From assembly GCF_951805225.1 (NCBI RefSeq), contig NZ_OX638201.1, positions 2,852,001 to 2,916,000 on the forward strand: a stretch of DNA of 64,000 nt. Direction: 5' to 3'. This document shows, piece by piece, positions 9,515-16,337 of the stretch (within the stretch, counting starts at the first letter, position 1; each line of letters opens with the position of its first letter). A model generated the notes under the pieces. The model saw only the letters and a program-made list of their open reading frames with translations. It made no database searches and had not been told where the DNA came from. Position numbers and translations under genes: made by a program. The DNA is from an uncultured Flavobacterium sp. (GTDB taxonomy: Bacteria > Bacteroidota > Bacteroidia > Flavobacteriales > Flavobacteriaceae).

Positions 9515-9561
9515 TAAAAAAAATAATTTCTATTATAGAAAATGGGAAAATGCGAATATCA

Positions 9562-9592
9562 GCTTTGTCAAAGTTTTAAACTTTGACAAAGC
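9562..9592. repeat. Perfect palindrome TTTGTCAAAG-type, copy 1
   Basis: GCTTTGTCAAAGTT and AACTTTGACAAAGC form a perfect 14-bp inverted repeat with a 3-base loop, 40 bases before the DUF1214-like gene. Almost the same palindrome stands at 12331-12361 before the sulfatase at 12471. Two copies at similar positions in one island suggest a repeat that also acts as an RNA hairpin or operator. Confidence 0.65.
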
Positions 9593-9631
9593 GAAGAAAA
9601 AATTAAATATTCAACTTAAAATCAAATAAAA

Positions 9632-10225
9632 ATGGCTTTAAATCAAAAAATAAAAAAGATAGGACTTGCGGTAGCATTGATTATTCTGTCTATTGTATTG
9701 GGAAGTGCCGTTGGTGTTTACAACATTAAATCCGGCAAAAGCGACTCGCAACGCATTATTGGCAATTGGCAAACTGTCGATAAAGACAAAGATCTTAATA
9801 CTGCCGATTTGCTAACAATTGCACAAGTTGCGGTTTATGGACCTTATGCGTTGACTAAAAAAGAAGTGATTTATGTAAGTACAAGCACGGATAGCGAAGG
9901 AAATGAATTAGATCCTAAAGCTGATTATATCATTAGCGGAAAAAACCTGGAAGCTAAATACTGGAGCATTACGGCTTATGATGAAAATGGTTTTTTAATT
10001 AAAAATCCAATCAGTAAATACAGTTATAATCTTGAAAATGTAAAGTACGACACTGATAATATATCTTATAAAATCAACCTTTCGGGAACTGAGAAAAAAG
10101 AAAACTGGCTTCCAACGAACGATGCTAAAAAAATAACTTTAATCATTCGTTTGTATTTGCCATCTGAGGAGCTTAGAAACAATTTAACTGTTCAAACGCT
10201 TCCAACAATTCAGAAGGTAAAATAA
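9632..10225 (+). CDS. Membrane-anchored DUF1214-like protein (C-terminal half of a DUF1254/DUF1214 protein)
   Basis: A 197-residue product with one N-terminal membrane segment (residues 11-31, IGLAVALIILSIVLGSAVGV) and an outside domain. The second half, KYWSITAYDENGFLIKNPIS then ENWLPTNDAKKITLIIRLYLP, matches the DUF1214 pattern (YWSMTVYN...ENWVPT...ARFYGP) seen complete in the protein at 48444. The domain is a beta-sandwich in known members; the enzyme function is not established. With the gene at 8735 it appears to supply the second half of a split two-domain protein, each half carrying its own membrane anchor. It is 345 bases downstream of its partner, so the two are not tightly spaced. 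Confidence 0.7.
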   Translation: MALNQKIKKIGLAVALIILSIVLGSAVGVYNIKSGKSDSQRIIGNWQTVDKDKDLNTADLLTIAQVAVYGPYALTKKEVIYVSTSTDSEGNELDPKADYIISGKNLEAKYWSITAYDENGFLIKNPISKYSYNLENVKYDTDNISYKINLSGTEKKENWLPTNDAKKITLIIRLYLPSEELRNNLTVQTLPTIQKVK

Positions 10226-10262
10226 AGGATTATAACAAATTTTATTCAAAACAATTAAATAA

Positions 10263-10290
10263 AACTCTACTATATCTATAGAATTAGAAG
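10263..10290. promoter_or_regulatory. Shared island motif, copy B (near-palindromic)
   Basis: The sequence AACTCTACTATATCTATAGA continues into ATTAGAAG. The core TCTATAGA is a perfect palindrome, and the arms CTACTATA and ATTAGAAG are partly symmetrical, as expected for a dimeric regulator. It lies about 100 bases before the small membrane gene at 10390. See copies A (6616) and C (16031). Confidence 0.5.
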
Positions 10291-10389
10291 TTTTATTTTT
10301 TATTTTTACATTTTATTAGCTTAAATAAATCAACTAGAATAAGTTATAAAAGTTTAAAAAAAAGAACAACACACCAAAATTTACCAATT

Positions 10390-10509
10390 ATGAAACGAGT
10401 AGACTATGAAATTATAGGAAAAAAAATCATCGTGGGAGCGATTGTTTTTTTAGTTCCGCTAGTAATATTGGCGGGAGGTTTAGCATTAATTAATCAATTT
10501 TTAAAATAA
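10390..10509 (+). CDS. Small 39-residue membrane protein
   Basis: An ATG-started frame of 39 codons encodes a product starting MKRVDYEIIGKK and ending NQFLK. It has a charged N-terminus and a single hydrophobic helix (residues 13-35). It ends 6 bases before the fatty acid hydroxylase-type gene, so the two should be cotranscribed. No family is recognised. The clean amphipathic layout and the tight spacing make it a credible gene; it may be a small partner or stabiliser of the membrane enzyme that follows (inference). Confidence 0.6.
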   Translation: MKRVDYEIIGKKIIVGAIVFLVPLVILAGGLALINQFLK

Positions 10510-10515
10510 GAAATC

Positions 10516-11571
10516 ATGGCAATAGTACAACGAGAAAAACTAACAAAAGATTTATTGATCAGTCTTTTAATATACAGTTTGCCTGTAGTGGCAATTTTCC
10601 TTTATTTTAAATTAACAAATGGTATTGTGGCAGAATCGCACATTGCATTACCATCATTTTTGGAATTTTCTAAACCCGCATTCGAACATATCAGAACTTG
10701 GGGATTAACCGTTTTCATGCTTGTTTTAGGAGTTATTGAATTTGGTGCAGGTTTATACGACGATCAATGGACTGGTCAGGAACGCAAAATAGATATCATT
10801 TGTTTTCTTGCTCCAAAATTGCTTTTACCGCCTGTGATTGCATTTTTTAGCTTAACAGCCTTGCCTTATTTAATTCCGAATTTAGCCAATACACTTTCAT
10901 GGGTTCCATTTTGGGGAGGATTTTTCCTTATTGCAATTGCCGATGATTTAACGCAATATTGGTACCACCGTTTGCATCATCAAGTTCCGTTTTTATGGAG
11001 ATTCCACAGAACGCACCATTCGGCTCCATATATGGGAATGGCGATGGCTTCAAGACAAAACTTTATTTATACGGTTTTCTTTTCTCAAATTTATTTGACT
11101 GCAACTTTAACTTATTTAGGTTTAGGATTACCGGCTTTATTTGTTTTGGTTATCAAAAGTGTCATCACTTTAGGAGCGCATTCTAGCCTTGCGTGGGACA
11201 AACCATTTTATAAATACAAAGTTTTACATCCGATTGCCTGGGTTTTAGAACGCTTGATTTCTACTCCTGCAACGCACCACGCACATCACGCAGATACTAG
11301 CGGCGACGGAGTTGGACACTTTAAAGGAAACTTTGGAAACATGTTTTTTATCTGGGATGTTATTTTCGGAACTGGATTAATCACGCGTAAATTCCCGGAA
11401 TCATACGGAACAAAATCATACAAACAAGAAGAATGGTACGCACAATTTTTATGGCCAATATTCAAATCTAAAAAAGAAGGAAGTCCGCTTGCCGAAGGTG
11501 TAATCGCATTTCCATTGAAAACAAAACCAGTAGAAATTGCTGAACAAACTCCCGTTTTAGAGCAGGCATAA
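10516..11571 (+). CDS. Sterol desaturase / fatty acid hydroxylase superfamily membrane protein
   Basis: A 351-residue integral membrane protein with several hydrophobic helices in the first 160 residues. It then carries the histidine clusters of non-haem di-iron hydroxylases: HRLHH (near residue 155), HRTHHS (near 169), and HHAHH (near 257). These bind the two irons that hydroxylate or desaturate lipids, sterols or carotenoids. The exact substrate cannot be read. It sits inside the sulfatase island, between the DUF1214-like gene and the rhodanese-thioredoxin gene, which is 12 bases downstream, so it likely shares an operon with them. Possible links are lipid remodelling or work on an organosulfate with a lipid chain; both are inference. 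Confidence 0.9.
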   Translation: MAIVQREKLTKDLLISLLIYSLPVVAIFLYFKLTNGIVAESHIALPSFLEFSKPAFEHIRTWGLTVFMLVLGVIEFGAGLYDDQWTGQERKIDIICFLAPKLLLPPVIAFFSLTALPYLIPNLANTLSWVPFWGGFFLIAIADDLTQYWYHRLHHQVPFLWRFHRTHHSAPYMGMAMASRQNFIYTVFFSQIYLTATLTYLGLGLPALFVLVIKSVITLGAHSSLAWDKPFYKYKVLHPIAWVLERLISTPATHHAHHADTSGDGVGHFKGNFGNMFFIWDVIFGTGLITRKFPESYGTKSYKQEEWYAQFLWPIFKSKKEGSPLAEGVIAFPLKTKPVEIAEQTPVLEQA

Positions 11572-11583
11572 CCTTAAGAAACT

Positions 11584-12303
11584 ATGAAAAAAAATAAAAT
11601 AATAAGAAACAGTATTACAACCCTAATACTGTTTCTATCAATCGTTGGTTTTTCGCAAGAAAAAAGCCCAACTACGGTTTCTCTAGAAGTGTATTATACT
11701 AAAATCCAAAACGAAAAGAAACCTCAAATAATTGATGCTCGTGGTCCCGAAGAATTTGCTTTAAACCATATAAATGGCGCTGTAAATTTTAATTTGGAAT
11801 CTAAAGATTATGCGGCTCAAGTAGCCAAATTAGATAAAACGAAACCTGTATTCACCTATTCTATTGGCGCAGGAAGAAGTGTTTGGTTGGCCGAAGCTTT
11901 ATTAAAAAACGGTTTCAAAGAAGCGTATAGTCTTGAAGGTGGAATAGCCAACTGGATTGGAAACGGAAAGCCTTTTTATGCTAATTCTAAAAGCAAATTA
12001 ACTCTTGCCGAATACAAAAAAATCATTGCCGAAAACAAAGATGTTTTGGTAGATATTGGATCTATATATTGTGGCGCTTGCAAAAAAGTAAAACCAGTTT
12101 TAGAAACCATCAAAGCACAATACGGTTCTAATCTAAAAGTCGTAGAAATTGATCTTGAAGACAGTCCGCAAGTAATCGCCGATTTAAAAACAGTAAAAGT
12201 TTTCCCTACTTTGATTTTATACAAAGACGGAAAAATTGTCTTTAAAAAAGAAGGTTTAGGCGATTTAAAAAATGATGTTGATGTAGCTTTGGCGTCTAAA
12301 TAA
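11584..12303 (+). CDS. Exported rhodanese-like/thioredoxin-like fusion protein
   Basis: A 239-residue product with a signal peptide (ITTLILFLSIVGFSQ, to about residue 25). It then has a rhodanese-type domain (residues 35-130; QIIDARGPEEFALNHINGA) and a thioredoxin-type domain (residues 137-239) with the redox pair C163-G-A-C166 and the cis-proline block VFPTL. In the rhodanese loop, where active enzymes have C-x-x-G-x-R-S, this protein has S-I-G-A-G-R-S with Ser93 in place of the catalytic cysteine, so it should not transfer sulfane sulfur by the usual route. The thioredoxin centre is intact. A periplasmic redox or sulfur-binding role is likely (inference). It follows the hydroxylase by 12 bases. 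Confidence 0.9.
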   Translation: MKKNKIIRNSITTLILFLSIVGFSQEKSPTTVSLEVYYTKIQNEKKPQIIDARGPEEFALNHINGAVNFNLESKDYAAQVAKLDKTKPVFTYSIGAGRSVWLAEALLKNGFKEAYSLEGGIANWIGNGKPFYANSKSKLTLAEYKKIIAENKDVLVDIGSIYCGACKKVKPVLETIKAQYGSNLKVVEIDLEDSPQVIADLKTVKVFPTLILYKDGKIVFKKEGLGDLKNDVDVALASK

Positions 12304-12330
12304 TCTCACTCATTGTCACACAGAATGTAA

Positions 12331-12361
12331 GTTTTGTCAAAGTTTTGAACTTTGACAAAGC
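12331..12361. repeat. Palindrome TTTGTCAAAG-type, copy 2
   Basis: GTTTTGTCAAAGTT with AACTTTGACAAAGC gives a 14-bp stem with one wobble pair. It is nearly identical to 9562-9592 and follows the stop codon of the rhodanese-thioredoxin gene by 27 bases. No long T-run follows, so a role as terminator is uncertain. Confidence 0.6.
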
Positions 12362-12470
12362 TCTCGCAATATAAACACAAACAACTAAGCATCAATTATT
12401 TGCAAAAGTTTTTAATTTTAACAAAGATTGTTATTAACTACATCATTTCCAAAAAACCAAAAACCAAACC

Positions 12471-14087
12471 ATGGCATTATCCAAAGCAAAAAAGATTATT
12501 CTTCCAATAGTTGCTATTGTTTTTCTATTGGCTGTATTTTTATTCTGGCCTATCAATACAGATGGAACATTAATAAAACCGGATCAAAAATTACTTGAAG
12601 GGAAAAAGGAATTTCTTTCTGAAAAAGTTCCCACAGACAGTTCCTTCAAAAAACCTAACATTATTATTATTCTCGCCGACGATTTAGGGAAATATGATAT
12701 TTCGTTATACGGAGGAAAATCAACACCAACGCCTCAAATCGATTCTTTGGCGGCTTCAGGAGTGACTTTTCAGGACGGATATGTTTCGGCTTCGATTTGT
12801 TCGCCTTCGCGTGCGGGTATTTTAACCGGACGTTATCAGGAACGTTTCGGGCATGAATTTCAACCTGGAGATCGTTATCCAAAAAACAACTTAGAATATT
12901 ACGGATTCAAATATTTAATCAACACTAATAATTGGCGATTAAACCCCAAAATAAATTACCCAAACGAAGCGTCTATAGCCACGCAAGGTTTGCCACAATC
13001 TGAAATTACGTTTGCTGATCTTGCCAAAAGAGAAGGTTACAGCACGGCAATTATCGGGAAATGGCATCTTGGGCATAACAAAGGTTTTTTTCCTTTAGAC
13101 AGAGGTTTCGATTACCATTATGGTTTTTATCAGGCATTTTCGCTTTATACTCCCGAAGATGATAATCCGGATATTATAAACCATCATCACAAAGATTTTA
13201 CTGATAAAATGATTTGGGGAAATGGTCGAGTTGGAATCGGGCAAATTCGTCGTGATACTACAATCATTCACAACAAAGCGTATCTAACCGAAACTTTTGC
13301 TGATGAAGCTGAAGCTTTTATCGATAAAAATAAGAAGAAACCGTTCTTGCTTTACGTTCCGTTTAATGCGCCACACACGCCATTTCAGGTTCGTAAGAAA
13401 TATTACGATCGTTTTCCTAATGTAAAAGATGAAAACAAACGTGTTTATTTTGCAATGATAAGCGCACTTGATGATGCCGTGGGAAGAATCAGAGCGAAAG
13501 TTAAAAAAGAAGATCTTGAAGATAATACTTTGATCTTTTTTGCCAGCGACAATGGTGGCGCCGATTATACTTTTGCAACTACAAACGCTCCTTTAAAAGC
13601 AGGAAAGTTTTCTCATTTTGAAGGTGGCGTAAATGTTCCGTTTGCACTTTCGTGGAAAGGAAAAATCAAACCTCATACTATTTATAAAACTCCGGTAAGT
13701 ACATTGGATATTTTCAGTACGATTGCGGCAGCTATACATTCGGATTTACCAAAAGATCGTGTTTATGATGGTGTAGATCTTGTAAGTACCGTAAACGAAA
13801 ATAAAGAAGCTCATAAAACTTTGTACTGGCGTTCCGGCGATGCAAAAGCAATTAGAAGCGGCGATTGGAAATTAATCATCAGCGGAAAAACGCACGAAGA
13901 ATGGCTTTATAACCTAGCTTCAGATAAATCTGAAAAAACAGATCTTGCTCAAAAAAATCCTGAAAAAGTAAAGGAATTACATGTTGCTTTACAAAATTGG
14001 GAAAAAGGTTTAGTAAAACCTTTATGGCCAAATCTAACGCATTATGAATTTGATTTCGGCAAACAAAAATATTTTGTCGATTTGTAA
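12471..14087 (+). CDS. S1-family sulfatase with N-terminal membrane anchor
   Basis: A 538-residue sulfatase. Residues 9-27 (IILPIVAIVFLLAVFLFWP) form a membrane segment without an obvious cleavage site, so the enzyme is probably tethered to the inner membrane facing the periplasm. The metal-binding block IIIILADDLGKYDIS lies at 64-78 and the formylglycine motif is C110-S-P-S-R (SICSPSRAGILTGR). IGKWHLGH and SDNGGADY follow in the expected order. It differs from the other four sulfatases of the island in anchor and in the C-terminal third, so it probably has another substrate (inference). A strong hairpin follows the stop. Confidence 0.94.
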   Translation: MALSKAKKIILPIVAIVFLLAVFLFWPINTDGTLIKPDQKLLEGKKEFLSEKVPTDSSFKKPNIIIILADDLGKYDISLYGGKSTPTPQIDSLAASGVTFQDGYVSASICSPSRAGILTGRYQERFGHEFQPGDRYPKNNLEYYGFKYLINTNNWRLNPKINYPNEASIATQGLPQSEITFADLAKREGYSTAIIGKWHLGHNKGFFPLDRGFDYHYGFYQAFSLYTPEDDNPDIINHHHKDFTDKMIWGNGRVGIGQIRRDTTIIHNKAYLTETFADEAEAFIDKNKKKPFLLYVPFNAPHTPFQVRKKYYDRFPNVKDENKRVYFAMISALDDAVGRIRAKVKKEDLEDNTLIFFASDNGGADYTFATTNAPLKAGKFSHFEGGVNVPFALSWKGKIKPHTIYKTPVSTLDIFSTIAAAIHSDLPKDRVYDGVDLVSTVNENKEAHKTLYWRSGDAKAIRSGDWKLIISGKTHEEWLYNLASDKSEKTDLAQKNPEKVKELHVALQNWEKGLVKPLWPNLTHYEFDFGKQKYFVDL

Positions 14088-14099
14088 TCAACATCATAT

Positions 14100-14132
14100 A
14101 AACCCGACAGGTTTTAAAAACCTGTCGGGTTT
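14100..14132 (+). terminator. Intrinsic terminator-like hairpin after sulfatase
   Basis: AAACCCGACAGGTTT and its complement AACCTGTCGGGTTT flank a short A-rich loop, 13 bases after the stop codon at 14087. The stem is GC-rich and strong for this genome. The downstream U-tract is short (TTTAA). Confidence 0.65.
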
Positions 14133-14156
14133 AACTCAGAATACCTTATAAATCGT

Positions 14157-14293
14157 TTTTTTGGATAGGCTCCAGCTTTAGCTGGAGTTTAAAAATGAAG
14201 ATATTCAAAGGCTTTAGCCAAACTTTTTATTCGGCTAAAGCCTTTTTTTTCAAACCTGTTACCTGCAGCTAAAGCTGGAGTCTATTCAAAAAA
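14157..14293. repeat. 137-bp nested palindromic element (MITE/REP-like)
   Basis: Imperfect terminal inverted repeats (14157-14187, containing TCCAGCTTTAGCTGGAG; 14263-14293, containing CTGCAGCTAAAGCTGGAG) enclose a perfect inner hairpin AAAGGCTTTAGCC/GGCTAAAGCCTTT (14207-14219 and 14233-14245) followed by eight Ts. The inner hairpin may stop transcription. The element fills the gap between the sulfatase and the YeiH-type gene, leaving about 20 bases before that start codon. Confidence 0.7.
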
Positions 14294-14315
14294 TCAAAAA
14301 CCAATAAACATTCAA

Positions 14316-15578
14316 ATGTCAACCCCAACCAAATCATTTAACATTCACGAAGATTGGACCGTTGTAATTCTCGGTTTTATAATCATCGGAATTTCTCTTT
14401 TTGTTTTTCTTCCCGAAATTCCCGTTTTCAAATGGTCAAACGGAACCGATTTATTTCAGGATGTATTCGATTTTGAAAACCTGAAAATCCTTGGATTCCA
14501 GTTTTTATATTTCATTTCTATCGGAACATTAGGTGCTTTTTTGATCGGAAAATCTGTAAAATACTTTTTATTAGGTTTTCCAATCGTTTATATCTTAACT
14601 GTTATTGCGCTTATTATTGCAGGAAATACTGGCGTAAAAGGACTGAATCTTGAAGCTGTAATTTTCAGTTTAGTAATTGGTCTTGCAATTGGTAATTTTT
14701 TCAAACTTCCGGATTGGTTTAAATCGGCACTTTCTACCGAAGTATTTGTCAAAATTGGACTGGTTTTATTAGGAACTAGCGTTATTTTCTCAGACATTCT
14801 AAAAGCAGGTTCTTTAGGATTAATCCAGGCTTTGATTGTCGTTTTATCCGTTTGGTATTTTGCTTTTTGGTTATGTAAAAAACTAAAAGTCGATGACGAA
14901 TTAACGATGATGATTTCGAGCGCCGTTTCCATTTGCGGAGTTTCGGCAGCAATTGCAACTTCGGGCGCGATTAAAGGTGATTCAAAAAAACTGTCTTATG
15001 TTATTTCGATTGTTTTGGTAACCGCAATTCCCATGATGATTTTCATGCCTATAATTGCCAAATATTTCAATTTCCCCGAAGAAGTTACCGGAGCATGGCT
15101 TGGCGGAAGTATCGACACATCCGGAGCCGTTGTTGCGTCTGGTTCTTTGGTTGGCGAAACCGCTTTGAAAATCAGTACAATTGTAAAATTCTCTCAAAAT
15201 GTTTTATTAGGAATAGCTGCTTTTGCAATCTCCGTTTATTGGACTTATACTCATAATAAATCGGAAGAAGTTGTGGCTTCAAAACCTACTTTGGGCGTAA
15301 TCTGGGAACGCTTTCCTAAGTTCGTTATTGGTTTTATTTTGGCTTCTTTAATCTTTTCTTTTCTGATTACTCCTGAAGTTCGCGATGAAGTCAAAGATAG
15401 CTTGAAAAATCTTCAGGGAATTTGGTTTGCATTGGCTTTTACAAGTATTGGTTTAGAAACTAATTTTAAAGATTTGTTGAGTAATAATAGTCGAAAACCT
15501 TTGTATGCTTTTTTAATAGCGCAATTATTCAATGTTATTGTTACTTTGATTATTGCCTTTTTGTTATTTAGTAAATAA
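14316..15578 (+). CDS. YeiH/UPF0324-family putative (sulfate/sulfonate-related) membrane transporter
   Basis: A 420-residue protein with about 10-11 hydrophobic segments, in the UPF0324/Cons_hypoth698 family to which YeiH belongs. Recognisable blocks are GLVLLGTSVIFSDILKAG, SSAVSICGVSAAIATSGAIK and GAWLGGSIDTSGAVVASG, the Gly/Ser-rich re-entrant-like stretches conserved in the family. Databases often label the family 'putative sulfate exporter', but transport of sulfate has not been generally shown. Here it stands between two sulfatase genes and upstream of the cysteine genes, which supports movement of a sulfur oxyanion (inference). It is longer at the N-terminus than the ~350-residue YeiH, with an extra ~60-residue segment containing one helix. 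Confidence 0.85.
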   Translation: MSTPTKSFNIHEDWTVVILGFIIIGISLFVFLPEIPVFKWSNGTDLFQDVFDFENLKILGFQFLYFISIGTLGAFLIGKSVKYFLLGFPIVYILTVIALIIAGNTGVKGLNLEAVIFSLVIGLAIGNFFKLPDWFKSALSTEVFVKIGLVLLGTSVIFSDILKAGSLGLIQALIVVLSVWYFAFWLCKKLKVDDELTMMISSAVSICGVSAAIATSGAIKGDSKKLSYVISIVLVTAIPMMIFMPIIAKYFNFPEEVTGAWLGGSIDTSGAVVASGSLVGETALKISTIVKFSQNVLLGIAAFAISVYWTYTHNKSEEVVASKPTLGVIWERFPKFVIGFILASLIFSFLITPEVRDEVKDSLKNLQGIWFALAFTSIGLETNFKDLLSNNSRKPLYAFLIAQLFNVIVTLIIAFLLFSK

Positions 15579-15633
15579 ATTTTTCTCACCATATAAGTTA
15601 TATAAGTTCATTTTAGAATAACGTGACGTTGAT

Positions 15634-15733
15634 TTAACCGCAAAGGACGCTAAGTTTTAAAACGCAGAGTTCGCAAAGCTTTGTTAATTTTCCTTGCGAA
15701 CTTTGCGTAAACCTTAGCGTTCTTTGCGGTTAA
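15634..15733. repeat. Long palindromic repeat TTAACCGCAAAG...CTTTGCGGTTAA, copy 1
   Basis: The 759-bp gap 15579-16337 contains no gene. At 15634-15733 lies an imperfect long palindrome starting TTAACCGCAAAGGACGCTAAG and ending CTTAGCGTTCTTTGCGGTTAA, with an inner GTTCGCAAAG/CTTTGCGAAC stem. A related element is at 47033-47178. A second small palindrome, CAACGGATTTTAATCCGTTG, follows at 15800-15819. The rest of the gap is AT-rich and holds motif copy C at 16031. Confidence 0.75.
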
Positions 15734-16030
15734 TTTTTTTTAAAACCAAAGATTAAAAAGATTCTATATAAAGTTCCGAAGGAACGATTCATATTGTAGC
15801 AACGGATTTTAATCCGTTGAAACGCATAGAATTGACATTTTCATCAAAATTAATATTTAAAGCAAGTAAGAAATGTATTTAAAATCACATTTTTTACTTG
15901 CTTTTTTATTTTCTAAAAACCAACAACAAAACACTATAAACCAATACATTAAAACAACAAAAAGTTGTAACTCTCCTACTCTTCAAAAAAATAATTACAG
16001 ATTTATTTGGATTTCTTTATTTTAAATTTA

Positions 16031-16056
16031 ACTTTGTCTATAGAATTAGTAGAGTT
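16031..16056. promoter_or_regulatory. Shared island motif, copy C (opposite orientation)
   Basis: On the minus strand this reads AACTCTACTAATTCTATAGA followed by CAAAGT, matching copy A (6616) at nearly every position. It lies about 280 bases before the sulfatase at 16338, in a gene-free stretch. A function in activation of the sulfatase-cysE-cysteine synthase genes is inferred from placement only. Confidence 0.5.
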
Positions 16057-16337
16057 TTAAATATCATTTAAATCAAAAAGACTAAATTTTGAAAACAACA
16101 GAAAGCATATCGTATTCCATTCTTCCTAAAAAGCACATCTATAACACCTTTTGTTATATGTGTTTCTGTTGCTAATTCTGCTATTACAATTTCGTTTAGT
16201 GCTGATTTTTATTTCTAATATAAAAGCGAAAAACGAATCTTTTTCAAGATACCCTAGATTTCTTATTGCCAATTATAAAACACTGTTTGTTACAAATTTT
16301 GTATCAAAAGAGTTGTTGAATTATATCTAAAAACAAA

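Noticed and set aside
14588..14932. 114-codon minus-strand frame inside the YeiH-type gene
   Set aside because: Reverse shadow of conserved membrane helices; no family, no signal for expression.
15579..16337. Riboswitch in the long leader before the sulfatase at 16338
   Set aside because: I could not recognise a SAM, cobalamin or other known riboswitch core; the structured parts are repeats.
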